A DNA stretch of 45,000 nucleotides from the NCBI GenBank assembly GCA_017460085.1, contig JAFUBQ010000019.1:1-45000 (forward strand), given 5' to 3'. How positions within the stretch are numbered: the stretch's first letter is position 1; the number at the start of each line of letters is the position of its first letter. The notes beneath the pieces were generated by a model. That model was given only the letters and a program-made list of their open reading frames with translations. It searched no databases and was not told where the DNA came from. Below, piece by piece: positions 1-7,851 of the stretch. A program made the position numbers and the translations under genes. The stretch is from Alphaproteobacteria bacterium. GTDB taxonomy: Bacteria > Pseudomonadota > Alphaproteobacteria > RF32 > CAG-239.

Positions 1-1287
1 AACATAGCGAACGTCATACACATCGCCTGCTGTTGTGCTATTCTCATTTTTAACTTGGCTGGTGTTGAGCTTACCGCTTAAGGCCGTGTTCATTTGACCA
101 ACTGTCGCGGCATCATGAGCGTCAGTACCGTCAGCAACGTTGACAATGCGGCGGAAATAATCGGAACCGTAAGTGCCTTCAGCATGATTTACCACCCATC
201 TTTCATCACTGGCTTTATGGCCAACGGAAATGGTATCGGCTGTAGATACAACTGAATTAGCACCTAGAGCAATTGAATTATCATATTTTGTTACTGCTCC
301 ATATCCCAACGCCATGGAAGAATCGCCGCTCGCGTAGGCATACCCCCCCAGCGCAGTGGAAGAACTGCCGATCGCGCTGGCACCACGCCCCAGCGCAGTG
401 GAAGAATCGCCGGTCGCGTAGGAACCATACCCCAGCGCTATGGAGGAACTATTGCTAGCATTAGCACTCGTGCCAATGGCGATGGCGTAGGCATTAGTAG
501 TTGGACTGCTACCGCTCCCGGCGGTGGCACCCTTACCAATTGCTACTGAATTGTTTGTTATTGCATTGGCATTATAGCCTCCGGCGAAAGCATATTGTGC
601 ACCTGAGGTTACTTTTGTGCCGACTGTGTTGTCGGCTCTATAGCCTGTTGCGGCATTATAACCAAGTGCCGTAGAATAACTACCACCAGCTGCTGCATAC
701 GGACCAATTGCCGTTGCCTCTATAACTTGTTCAGTCAAATATGAGCCGCTATATCTTCCAAAGTCGCTATATATTCCAACATATGCATTTCGCCCTAAGG
801 CAATAGAATCCGTTCCTGTTGCATATGCCTGATACCCAATTGCCGTAGTATAGTGCGGATTTGTTGCAGTACGCCACATTCCAACGTAATTCTGTATCAT
901 TCCGGCCCGAGCAGAACTACCCTCAGCTATGGAATAGCTACCATATGCCTTGGCATTATCCCCCAGCGCAGTGGAAGATATGCCGGTCGCGACGGAATAA
1001 TACCCAATCGCTGTGGATTTACTGCCGTTCGCTCTGGAATCAGCACCAACAGCAACACCATAATCAGTACTTGCACTTGCATTTTCGTCAACCGGATCAC
1101 CGCCAATCGAAATTAAAGCCAAATCACCTGTATCAATGGAATATGCATTTGTCGGCACCAATGTTGATGCCGCTAATGTGGTTGCACCAAGGGCAAACAG
1201 GCCAACGTTAATTGCCCAACACTTGCGCAAAACACTGCGATATTGTGCCGTTAATAAGCCAATTCCTGTTCTCGTTAATTTAAGCAT
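1..1287 (-). CDS. Trimeric autotransporter adhesin (YadA-like), N-terminal part, runs off the window
   Basis: The first 429 residues of a surface adhesin; the C-terminal stalk and outer-membrane anchor lie beyond base 1. The start is ATG with GGAGG nine bases upstream. Residues 1-50 form a long signal region with a hydrophobic stretch (INVGLFALGATTLAA). From about residue 75 to 370 there are many 14-residue YadA head repeats of the pattern S-x-A-[IL]-G-x-x-[AS]-x-A-x-G-x-[SN], such as STAIGYYSVATG and SSTALGRGASAIG. These are followed by a neck-type segment (RIVNVADG, DAATVGQM) near residues 378-398. Known members are exported by the type Vc pathway and trimerise on the cell surface to bind host or matrix ligands. 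The ligand cannot be read here. The gene was probably coupled directly to the upstream 204-residue gene before a repeat block inserted between them. Confidence 0.9.
   Translation of the reverse strand, partial: MLKLTRTGIGLLTAQYRSVLRKCWAINVGLFALGATTLAASTLVPTNAYSIDTGDLALISIGGDPVDENASASTDYGVAVGADSRANGSKSTAIGYYSVATGISSTALGDNAKAYGSYSIAEGSSARAGMIQNYVGMWRTATNPHYTTAIGYQAYATGTDSIALGRNAYVGIYSDFGRYSGSYLTEQVIEATAIGPYAAAGGSYSTALGYNAATGYRADNTVGTKVTSGAQYAFAGGYNANAITNNSVAIGKGATAGSGSSPTTNAYAIAIGTSANASNSSSIALGYGSYATGDSSTALGRGASAIGSSSTALGGYAYASGDSSMALGYGAVTKYDNSIALGANSVVSTADTISVGHKASDERWVVNHAEGTYGSDYFRRIVNVADGTDAHDAATVGQMNTALSGKLNTSQVKNENSTTAGDVYDVRYV
305..472. repeat. Four 42-bp tandem repeats inside the adhesin head
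   Basis: Units begin at 305, 347, 389 and 431, exactly 42 bp apart, and share the core CCCAGCGCAGTGGAAGAA with few changes. Each unit encodes one 14-residue head repeat, so gain or loss of a unit keeps the reading frame. A similar GC-rich unit recurs alone near 961. The rest of the head is much more diverged at DNA level, so this patch looks recently homogenised or expanded. Confidence 0.8.
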
Positions 1288-1561
1288 TGCAACCTCCATC
1301 TAATGTAATATTCAAACCGTTTCTTACTGCTATCCCTCGATTACGAGAGCAAAATAATGTTGTCATCCCTCGATTTTGCAGCGCAAAATAAAGAATGTCA
1401 TCCCTCTCGGATGCGCAAAGCGCAGACGAGTCAAGGGATCTACCGATTATTTTAATTCGAAGATCGCTGGACGATTCCTGCGGAATCGAGCGATGACATA
1501 AAATGGACGCACAACGCCGCGCAAGGAATGACATATTATCAAATATTGTCTGTCTAAGCAT
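1280..1561 (-). CDS. Possible small ORF carried by the inserted palindromic repeat block
   Basis: A 93-codon frame opens at an ATG nine bases after a GGAGG and runs across the whole inserted block. Its stop codon overlaps the start of the adhesin gene (ATGCTTAA). The same arrangement occurs at its own start, where the ATG overlaps the stop of the 204-residue gene (ATGCTTAG). The peptide is made of translated palindromic repeats (LARRCAS, CHRSIPQESSSDLRI, ALCASERDD) and resembles no known family. It may be translated only as a by-product of the duplicated ribosome site. What is notable is that the frame stays open and coupling to the adhesin is kept. Confidence 0.35.
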   Translation of the reverse strand: MLRQTIFDNMSFLARRCASILCHRSIPQESSSDLRIKIIGRSLDSSALCASERDDILYFALQNRGMTTLFCSRNRGIAVRNGLNITLDGGCNA

Positions 1562-1578
1562 TGCAACCTCCATCTAAT
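1281..1578. repeat. Palindromic repeat block bounded by a 24-bp direct duplication
   Basis: The same 24 bases occur at 1281-1304 and 1555-1578. On the minus strand they carry a gene end, GGAGG and an ATG. Between them lie 250 bp made of palindromic units: several TCATCCCTC heads (from about 1335, 1361 and 1398), a hairpin at 1401-1436, a segment with ATTCGAAGATCGCTGG and a second hairpin around 1464-1494, and an end AGGAATGACA that mirrors TGTCATCCCT. The layout fits insertion of a repeat element with duplication of the junction, splitting a once directly coupled gene pair. Confidence 0.75.
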
Positions 1579-2168
1579 ATTTCGTTAAACATTCTTTTCA
1601 AAATTCTGTTTATTAAGCGTGTGTACATAATCATTTTCTTCATTCTTGCCATATATGAACCGCGGCGGCGCTCTGCGACTTCTTCTGCCTCGCGCTCTGC
1701 TCGCGCTGAAATGTGTAAATCTGTGTTCTCGTCAACCATGTTATCATTCGCAACATAGACCGTGCGCAATTCCGTTTCCGTGAATTCGCCCAATATATAT
1801 GGAACAATGTCCTGATTCGCCGGATTATAGCGATATTGATGATAATAACGCACAAAACGTGTGAACTCGTTCGCTTCATCAAGGGTTAAACACCGGTTCT
1901 TGCTCGCGTAATATGCCATCACCATTTCACGCGATACCGGAATGGTCGGATTGTTCAGCTCGTCTATAGCCGAAACCGCGCGCCGATGTTCATCTTTTGC
2001 TAATGGACGGTCTGGAATAAATACATCTCTCAGCATTATCAGCGGCAAAACTGTCAAAGTTAACATACCCTGAACCGATATCACCGTCGCTGTTATCAGC
2101 GGACTGAACGTGGAAAGCATTAACGTTGCCGTGTTAAACATTCCTTTGCACATTGTGCGAGCTATCAT
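1554..2168 (-). CDS. Membrane-associated protein of unknown function, upstream of the adhesin
   Basis: 204 residues. The start chosen is the ATG ten bases after GAAAGG; a TTG further upstream is less likely. The N-terminus (residues 8-50) is hydrophobic, with a membrane segment or signal around FSPLITATVISVQGMLTLTVLPLIML. The rest is soluble and charged, with a basic C-terminus rich in Arg and Lys (AEEVAERRRGSYMARMKKM). No family was recognised. It is first in the transcription unit that leads into the adhesin and ends at the duplicated ribosome site, so a role in making or regulating the adhesin is possible but only suggested by position. Confidence 0.6.
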   Translation of the reverse strand: MIARTMCKGMFNTATLMLSTFSPLITATVISVQGMLTLTVLPLIMLRDVFIPDRPLAKDEHRRAVSAIDELNNPTIPVSREMVMAYYASKNRCLTLDEANEFTRFVRYYHQYRYNPANQDIVPYILGEFTETELRTVYVANDNMVDENTDLHISARAEREAEEVAERRRGSYMARMKKMIMYTRLINRILKRMFNEILDGGCNA

Positions 2169-2257
2169 CTTTTTAGTACCTTTCAATAATTCCAACTTTT
2201 GTTAATAAGTTGTTAATAAATACAGTTATCCCCCTTGCAGAGTTCACATTTGGTGAT

Positions 2258-2286
2258 ATTATGGCATATATTTTTAAAAAAGTCAA
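2258..2286 (-). promoter_or_regulatory. Sigma-70 type promoter for the adhesin unit
   Basis: On the minus strand TTGACT (2281-2286), 17 bp, then CATAAT (2258-2263). The expected transcript start is about 2250, giving an 80-base leader before the ATG at 2168. Confidence 0.6.
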
Positions 2287-2469
2287 GGCAAGGGAGTGCA
2301 AATAAAAAATTGCGCCTTTTCAATGTGTTAGATGCAATTTTTCCCTGCTTTTATTAAGGAAGAGTTAACTCGATTAAAAAAAAATTTGTTCTGTTTTGTT
2401 CTTTTTTCAAGCGTGGTCGAATGTTTGCGCGATTCGCTTTTTTTTGCTTTTTTTAGGGTGATTTTTGGT

Positions 2470-2624
2470 GTTTTTTGCTTGCAAAATAAAAATGTCATCA
2501 ATCCAAAAATAAAAACGTCATCCCTCGTTTTTGCTTGCAAAAACGTCAAGGGATCTACCGATTAATTAATTCGAAGATCGCTGGACGCACTCGCTCCGCT
2601 CGGCGAGCGATGACATAAAAGGAA
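2470..2624. repeat. Palindromic repeat cluster left of the GIY-YIG gene
   Basis: Contains GTCATCCCTCG, a hairpin GTTTTTGC/GCAAAAAC (about 2528-2545), the shared CAAGGGATCTACCGATTA, then ATTCGAAGATCGCTGGACG, a second hairpin built on CTCGC/GCGAG, and GCGATGACAT. The flanks match the blocks at 1396-1534 and 2966-3230, while the hairpin arms differ but still pair. The upstream part 2200-2470 holds the promoter and T-rich sequence, with no convincing gene. Confidence 0.8.
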
Positions 2625-2644
2625 TTTACGTATTAAAAAATGCG

Positions 2645-2673
2645 TTGACAGCACATAATATATTGTATATCAG
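2645..2673 (+). promoter_or_regulatory. Possible promoter of the GIY-YIG gene
   Basis: A consensus TTGACA at 2645-2650 is followed by an AT-rich stretch with TATATC (15-bp gap) or TATCAG (17-bp gap). It lies directly before the ATG at 2680, so the leader would be very short. The -10 box is weak. Confidence 0.4.
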
Positions 2674-2679
2674 TGAAGT

Positions 2680-2973
2680 ATGAAAACAATGTACGTTTAT
2701 ATAATGAGCAACAAAAATAACACAACATTATATGTTGGAGTGACTAATGATTTAGTGCGCCGTGTTTTTGAGCATAAAAACAATATATTGCCTGGATTTA
2801 CCGCTCTTTATGACTTGCATAAGTTAGTGTATTTTGAAGTTTATGAAGATGAAATGTCCGCAATTCAGCGCGAAAAATATCTCAAAAAATGTTATCGCAA
2901 AACAAAAAATAAGCTTATTACTGATAAAAATCCACAGTGGAATGATTTATCTGATGAATTTGCTTTTAATTAA
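2680..2973 (+). CDS. GIY-YIG domain endonuclease (small, YhbQ-like)
   Basis: 97 residues, the usual size of the stand-alone GIY-YIG family. The N-terminus has the family signature YVYIMSNKNNTTLYVGVT, followed by the basic helix DLVRRVFEHKN with the expected arginine, and the C-terminal helix AIQREKYLKKCYRKTK holding the likely catalytic Glu. Such domains cut DNA at one strand or at structured sites; the cellular role of the stand-alone family is poorly known. The gene lies exactly between two clusters of palindromic repeats, and its TAA stop lies within the AATTAATTCGAAGATCGC repeat flank. This suggests it travels with, or acts on, these repeats. No clear ribosome site precedes the ATG. Confidence 0.85.
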   Translation: MKTMYVYIMSNKNNTTLYVGVTNDLVRRVFEHKNNILPGFTALYDLHKLVYFEVYEDEMSAIQREKYLKKCYRKTKNKLITDKNPQWNDLSDEFAFN

Positions 2974-3235
2974 TTCGAAGATCGCTGGACGATTCCTGCG
3001 GAATCGAGCGATGACATTTTCTTTTAAACGTCATTCCTCCAAAAATAATACTGTCATCCCTCTCGGATGCGCAAAGCGCAGACGAGTCAAGGGATCTACC
3101 GATTAATAGAGAATAAGGAAGCGTCGCTATCGCTCCGAAAGACCAGATTCCTTGATGCACGGACGCACTCGCTCCGCTCGGCGAGCGATGACATAAAACG
3201 GACGCACAGCGCCGCGCAAGGAATGACATTTAAAA
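2966..3235. repeat. Palindromic repeat cluster right of the GIY-YIG gene
   Basis: Starts inside the end of the nuclease gene with AATTAATTCGAAGATCGC, then a hairpin CGATTCC/GGAATCG, GCGATGACAT, the TGTCATCCCTCTCGG unit at about 3052, CAAGGGATCTACCGATTA, another CTCGC/GCGAG hairpin, and an end with GCGCGCAAGGAATGACAT matching the end of the block at 1505-1534. No gene is supported inside; the short frames crossing it are translated repeats. Confidence 0.85.
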
Positions 3236-3377
3236 AATCCACACATACACATATATAATAAGGTATAATCTAAAAGTTGAAAATTTTTATTTTACAACTT
3301 TTTACACATATATGTTCTTAATAAAATTTACATAATTATCCGTTATAGTGACAAGCAACAGTAGAAAGGAGAAATTT

Positions 3378-3926
3378 ATGCCTAAATATTTTGTTTGGTT
3401 AGTCAGCGGACTTTTGACACTGGCGGCTTGCGACAACAAAACAACCGATGAACAAACTTTGCCGCCGCAACCCGAAAAGGTGCAAACATCATCACTTAAA
3501 CAGCAAATTAAACATAATGTTGCCAACAATATGCTACAGAAAATTTCTGTTAATCAAGATAATTTTTTATCGGAATTTCAAAAACTTGATGCAGCACAGC
3601 AATATTATTTTTGCGCCGCTTTTACAATGGGCGCAATGTCGGTTTCTAAGCCAATTACCGCATCTGCAATGGTTAATTATTTTATGGGGCTTGGGGTGGT
3701 GCAGCATAATCGCGGCATTGATGAAAACACATATATGGCTTTCGATTTTGGTAAAAATGTGTTCCATTTTGATAAAATAGTTAACACAATTCTGCAAGAA
3801 AAAATTTGTGAAAATATTATTGGCGCGGCAACGCAAGCAGCGAAAGTTAAAAAAATGAAAACCAAAGAAATTAATGCAATTGGCCGCAAAGAAGTTGAAA
3901 AAATTGTTGAGCGAATTAAAAAATAG
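3378..3926 (+). CDS. Predicted lipoprotein of unknown function
   Basis: 182 residues. The ATG lies after AGAAAGGAG. Residues 1-18 are a lipoprotein signal ending in the lipobox L-A-A-C (Cys18), followed by a Pro/Gln-rich linker. The mature part is mostly helical, with segments such as AQQYYFCAAFTMGAMS and a basic C-terminal tail with many Lys and Glu. No family was recognised. It ends seven bases before the ATG-containing region of the glycosylase gene, so the two may be co-transcribed. Confidence 0.7.
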   Translation: MPKYFVWLVSGLLTLAACDNKTTDEQTLPPQPEKVQTSSLKQQIKHNVANNMLQKISVNQDNFLSEFQKLDAAQQYYFCAAFTMGAMSVSKPITASAMVNYFMGLGVVQHNRGIDENTYMAFDFGKNVFHFDKIVNTILQEKICENIIGAATQAAKVKKMKTKEINAIGRKEVEKIVERIKK

Positions 3927-3935
3927 AGGTTGATG

Positions 3936-4583
3936 ATGTTGCTTTGCCCTGCCCCAAATTGCACTAAATGCCCGCGATTGGCCGATTTTCGCGCGCAAAA
4001 TAAGCAAAAATTTCCGCATTATCATAATGCGCCGGTGGAAGCTTTCGGTGCTTTAGATGCCGAAATTTTGGTGGTTGGGCTAGCACCGGGGCTAAATGGA
4101 GCAAATCAGACAAACCGGCCGTTTACCAACGATTATGCCGGCGATATTCTCTACCCCGCTTTGCAAAAATTCGGATTTGCCAACGGAAATTATGCACGCC
4201 GCAAAGATGACGGATTTCAGCTGATTAATGTGCGGGTGACAAATTCGGTGCGTTGTGTGCCGCCGCAAAACAAGGTGGTGGCAGAAGAAATTGCTTCATG
4301 TCGGCCGTTTTTGCAAGCAGAAATTGCCGCAATGACCGGCTTAAAGCTCATTTTATGTTTGGGTTCGGTGGCACACGGCGCGGTTTTGCAAGCATTGAAC
4401 TACAAAAAATCGCAATATAAATTTGCTCACGGCGCTCAGCATATTCTTCACAATCATAATCTTATTTTATTAGATTCATACCACACTTCACGCTACAATA
4501 TTAATACAAATGTGCTGACTGTGGCAATGTTTGAGCAAATTGTGGCACAAATGCAAAATATTTTACAAAAAAACACCCGATAA
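3936..4583 (+). CDS. Uracil-DNA glycosylase, family 5 (UDGb type)
   Basis: 215 residues. It removes uracil and some other deaminated bases from DNA in base excision repair. The family 5 motif GLAPGLNGANQTNRPFT is seen near residues 50-65, and the second motif is present as SYHTSRYNINTNVLT; the usual His-Pro-Ser reads His-Thr-Ser here. Iron-sulfur cluster ligands are visible as C4, C9 and C12 with later cysteines in SVRCVPP and ASCRPFL. The ATG at 3936 is preferred because AGAGG lies six bases upstream; an ATG at 3933 is the alternative. The stop codon lies inside the terminator hairpin. Confidence 0.88.
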   Translation: MLLCPAPNCTKCPRLADFRAQNKQKFPHYHNAPVEAFGALDAEILVVGLAPGLNGANQTNRPFTNDYAGDILYPALQKFGFANGNYARRKDDGFQLINVRVTNSVRCVPPQNKVVAEEIASCRPFLQAEIAAMTGLKLILCLGSVAHGAVLQALNYKKSQYKFAHGAQHILHNHNLILLDSYHTSRYNINTNVLTVAMFEQIVAQMQNILQKNTR

Positions 4584-4604
4584 ATTAATATCGGGCATTT
4601 TTTA
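4574..4604 (+). terminator. Intrinsic terminator overlapping the glycosylase stop
   Basis: CCCGATA (4576-4582) and TATCGGG (4589-4595) form a stem, followed by CATTTTTT. It lies between two convergent genes. Confidence 0.8.
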
Positions 4605-4622
4605 TAGCGGCGTTTATATCAC

Positions 4623-7223
4623 TTAGAGCTTGAAATCTGTTACACCGTCATAAGCATAACGATACATTTGTTCAATTTCCTTAAACAGCGGATAACGCGG
4701 ATTTGCCGCCGTGCATTGATCATCAAAAGCTAATTCCGGAAGCTTTTGCATTGCTTCTTCCCACGATTTTTCATCAATCCCCCATTCGCGAATAGATGCC
4801 GGAATGTTGAGCTTTTTCTTCATATCTTCCAATGCCTTAATTAAGTTGTTCACAGCCTCATCATCAGTCTTACCGCTTAAGCCAATGCCGCGAGCAAACG
4901 ATGCATATGCCGCTTTGGTGTTCGGAAAACGATATTGCGGAAAGGCCGCTTGCTTTGCCGGACAATCATTAGAATTATAGCGAATTACCTGATTAATAAG
5001 CAATGCATTTGCAATTCCGTGCGGAACATGGAACGCCGCGCCTAATTTATGCGCCATAGAATGGCATACGCCCAAAAAGGCATTAGCAAATGCCATACCG
5101 GCAATTGTGGCTGCATGATGCACTTTTTCACGCGCATTGAAATCTGCCGTTTCATACGATTTTACCAAGTTCTCATAAATCAGCTTTCCGGCTTCTATTG
5201 ATAAACCGCGCGTATAGTCTGTTGCCATGCACGAAACATATGATTCCAAAGCGTGCGTCATAACGTCAATACCTGATGCAGCGCATAATCCGCGCGGCAT
5301 GGTCAGCACTAAATCGGTATCAACAATTGCCATAGACGGAGTTAATGTATAGTCTGCAATTGCATATTTTACACCGGTAGAGTCGTCAGTAATAATGGCA
5401 AACGGCGTAACTTCCGAACCGGTACCCGATGTTGTCGGAATAGCCACCATTTCAGCTTTTGCACCCATTGCCGGAAATTCAAAAATACGTTTTCTGATAT
5501 CCATAAAGCGACGCGCCAAATCTTCGAACTTAAGTTCAGGATGTTCATACATAATCCACAAAATTTTAGTTGCATCAATTGGCGAACCGCCGCCTAAGGC
5601 AATTAAAACATCAGGTTCAAAGCTGTTAACCATTTCACGCGCTTTGTTAATTGTCGTCAAATCAGGGTCTGGCTTAACATCGCTGAAAATTTTATATTGA
5701 ATACCCAGCGGCTCTAAAATATCCGTAATTTTTTTGGTATATCCTAAATCAAACAACGGTTTATCCGTCACAATAAAGGCTTTTTTCTTACCTTGCAATT
5801 CTTTCAAAGCAAAGCCTAAACAGCCAGGCTTAAAATAAATTTTCGGCGGAACTTTGAACCACAACATATTTTCTTCACGTTTTGCCACAGATTTAATATT
5901 CATCAGATGTTTTACTCCCACATTTTCGCTAACCGAATTACCGCCCCAAGAACCGCAACCTAAAGTTAAAGACGGTTCCAATCTAAAGTTATAAATATCA
6001 CCGATTGCCCCTTGCGATGATGGACAATTTATCATCACACGCGCTGTCGGCATAATATCGCCATACAGTTTAATCCGTTCATCATTTCGCGGATTGGTAT
6101 ATAACACCGACGTATGACCGGCACCGGCGAACAAAACCAACTGCTTGGCTTTTTCCATTGCATCGTTAAAATCTTTAGCCCGATACATTGCCAAGCAAGG
6201 TGAAAGTTTTTCATATGAAAACGGTTCTTCAGTGCCGATTTTTTCAACTTCAGCAATTAAAACTTTAACATGCTCATCAACTTTAACACCAGCCATTTCA
6301 GCAATTTTTGCCGCCGGTTGACCTACAATAGCGGCATTGAGCTTGCCATCTTGAATTATTGTTGCGGCAACTTTTGCCCGTTCATTTGCATTCAAAATAT
6401 AAGCTCCGCGGGCTAAAAATTCGGTCTTAACGGCATCATAAACCTCATCTACCACCACAACTGATTGCTCTGAAGCACAAATCATACCATTATCAAACGT
6501 TTTAGACATTAAAACCGAACTAACCGCCATTTTAATATCAGCCGATTCATCAATAACAGCCGGAGTATTGCCAGGACCAACACCAAGTGCCGGAGTTCCC
6601 GAAGAATAAGCCGACTTAACCATGCCCGGACCGCCGGTAGCTAAAATTAAGTTAGATTTTTGCATTAAATATTGCGTTTTAAGCAATGAAGGTTCGTCAA
6701 TCCACGCAATAATATCTTCCGGCGCACCAGCTTTTACGGCTTCTTCCAACAAAATTCGAGCCGTTTCAATCGTGCATTTTTTAGCGCGCGGATGCGGTGA
6801 AAATATAATACCATTACGCGTTTTTAATGTTATTAATGTCTTAAAAATAACGGTAGAAGTAGGATTTGTTGTCGGAATAACTCCGGCAATTACCCCCACC
6901 GGTTCGGCAAACTTAATAAGACCATTTTCTTTGTCTTCTTCTACCACACCGCAAGTTTTAACATTTTTATACTTGTTATAAATATATTCTGATGCAAAGT
7001 GATTCTTAATTACCTTATCTTCAGCAATACCCATACCGGTTTCCGCCACCGCCATTTTTGCTAAATCAATGCGCAGCGAGCTTGCTTTTAAGGCAACACG
7101 CCTGAAAATTTCATCAACTTGTTCCTGCGAATATGTTGCAAATTTTTGCTGTGCAACGCTAACTTTTTGAACTAAACCATCAATATAATCCATTTCTTGT
7201 TTTTCATCTATATTATTATCCAT
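4623..7223 (-). CDS. adhE: Bifunctional acetaldehyde-CoA / alcohol dehydrogenase
   Basis: 866 residues, close to the usual 870-890. It converts acetyl-CoA to acetaldehyde and then ethanol with two NADH, regenerating NAD+ in fermentation; known enzymes form cytoplasmic filaments called spirosomes. Residues 1-440 are the aldehyde dehydrogenase half, with the catalytic Cys near 249 in NGMICASEQ. The rest is the iron-dependent alcohol dehydrogenase half, with GGGSPIDATK, HALESYVS and the metal-binding run GVCHSMAHKLGAAFHVPHG. The ATG was chosen because GGAGG lies seven bases before it; an upstream in-frame ATG pair at 7253 lacks this. It is a single gene with no partner, and its presence points to anaerobic metabolism. 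Confidence 0.97.
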   Translation of the reverse strand: MDNNIDEKQEMDYIDGLVQKVSVAQQKFATYSQEQVDEIFRRVALKASSLRIDLAKMAVAETGMGIAEDKVIKNHFASEYIYNKYKNVKTCGVVEEDKENGLIKFAEPVGVIAGVIPTTNPTSTVIFKTLITLKTRNGIIFSPHPRAKKCTIETARILLEEAVKAGAPEDIIAWIDEPSLLKTQYLMQKSNLILATGGPGMVKSAYSSGTPALGVGPGNTPAVIDESADIKMAVSSVLMSKTFDNGMICASEQSVVVVDEVYDAVKTEFLARGAYILNANERAKVAATIIQDGKLNAAIVGQPAAKIAEMAGVKVDEHVKVLIAEVEKIGTEEPFSYEKLSPCLAMYRAKDFNDAMEKAKQLVLFAGAGHTSVLYTNPRNDERIKLYGDIMPTARVMINCPSSQGAIGDIYNFRLEPSLTLGCGSWGGNSVSENVGVKHLMNIKSVAKREENMLWFKVPPKIYFKPGCLGFALKELQGKKKAFIVTDKPLFDLGYTKKITDILEPLGIQYKIFSDVKPDPDLTTINKAREMVNSFEPDVLIALGGGSPIDATKILWIMYEHPELKFEDLARRFMDIRKRIFEFPAMGAKAEMVAIPTTSGTGSEVTPFAIITDDSTGVKYAIADYTLTPSMAIVDTDLVLTMPRGLCAASGIDVMTHALESYVSCMATDYTRGLSIEAGKLIYENLVKSYETADFNAREKVHHAATIAGMAFANAFLGVCHSMAHKLGAAFHVPHGIANALLINQVIRYNSNDCPAKQAAFPQYRFPNTKAAYASFARGIGLSGKTDDEAVNNLIKALEDMKKKLNIPASIREWGIDEKSWEEAMQKLPELAFDDQCTAANPRYPLFKEIEQMYRYAYDGVTDFKL

Positions 7224-7332
7224 AATAACCTCCTGTTTTAAACTGCTCATCATATTAATTGATAACTAGAAAAAAAGAATAGTTTTTTTTATCTTTTTCA
7301 TCACATTTTATTTCTATTTCTAACATATCAGG

Positions 7333-7360
7333 TTGAAACAAAAAAATCTATAGATATATA
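7333..7360 (+). promoter_or_regulatory. Candidate promoter of the YgiW-like gene
   Basis: TTGAAA (7333-7338), 16 bp, TATATA (7355-7360), ahead of the ATG at 7397. The spacing is one short of ideal. Confidence 0.45.
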
Positions 7361-7396
7361 TGACGTGGTTCAATGTTAATCATAAGGAGAAATAAA

Positions 7397-7792
7397 ATGA
7401 AATCTGTTTTTTTAACCAGTTTAGCTGTTGTTTGTGCGGCAATTTTCAGTTTTTCTGCTAATGCTGCCAATCATGATGCTAAAAATGCCACAGTCAGCAA
7501 AGTTTCTGATGTTCAAAATATGGCCGATGATGCAGTTGTTTATATTCAAGGTTACTTAGTTCAAAATTTAGGCGATGAAATGTATGTATTCCAAGACGAC
7601 AGCGGCAAAATCAATGTGGAAATTGACGATGATTTGTTAAACGGTGCAATTGCCCCTGATGCCGTAGTTTGGATTGCCGCCACTGTAGACAATGAAGATG
7701 GTCAGCCGGTTACATTGGAAGCTGAAGAAATTCAAATGCTTCCAGCAAACAGCAATCAACCTATGGCTATGAATAGTGCATCTAAAAAATAA
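7397..7792 (+). CDS. Exported OB-fold protein of the YgiW/YdeI stress family
   Basis: 131 residues. A Sec signal peptide (residues 1-23, cleaved after FSANA) precedes an acidic domain. That domain has the family pattern VVYIQGYLVQNLGDEMYVFQD, then VWIAATVDN and VTLEAEEIQML, which matches the bacterial OB-fold (BOF) family of periplasmic proteins linked to stress tolerance. The precise ligand of the family is unknown. The ATG follows AAGGAG; an upstream in-frame ATG at 7373 does not. It is monocistronic, with its own candidate promoter and a terminator. Confidence 0.8.
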   Translation: MKSVFLTSLAVVCAAIFSFSANAANHDAKNATVSKVSDVQNMADDAVVYIQGYLVQNLGDEMYVFQDDSGKINVEIDDDLLNGAIAPDAVVWIAATVDNEDGQPVTLEAEEIQMLPANSNQPMAMNSASKK

Positions 7793-7814
7793 GCTCTATT
7801 ATATTTAGCCATTG

Positions 7815-7847
7815 AAGCTTGTTTCTATTGAAACAGGCTTTTTTTAT
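7815..7847 (+). terminator. Intrinsic terminator after the YgiW-like gene
   Basis: AAGCTTGTTTC and GAAACAGGCTT pair around a four-base loop, followed by a run of T. It lies between convergent genes. Confidence 0.8.
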
Positions 7848-7851
7848 ATAT

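Noticed and set aside
305..472. Possible CRISPR array because of regular 42-bp repeats
   Set aside because: There are no unique spacers; the units are direct tandem copies that encode 14-residue adhesin repeats in frame.
273..1211. Plus-strand frames of 61 to 116 codons across the adhesin region
   Set aside because: They are antisense to the repetitive adhesin head and owe their openness to its biased codons; they lack ribosome sites and sensible composition.
2328..2565. Overlapping frames on both strands of 73-77 codons
   Set aside because: They cover T-rich sequence and palindromic repeats; the products are low-complexity and have no start signals.
2834..3258. Frames crossing the end of the GIY-YIG gene and the following repeats
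   Set aside because: They are translations of the palindromic repeat in other frames.
3567..4025. Minus-strand frame of 152 codons
   Set aside because: It is antisense to the lipoprotein gene, Phe/Asn/Ile-rich, and has no ribosome site.
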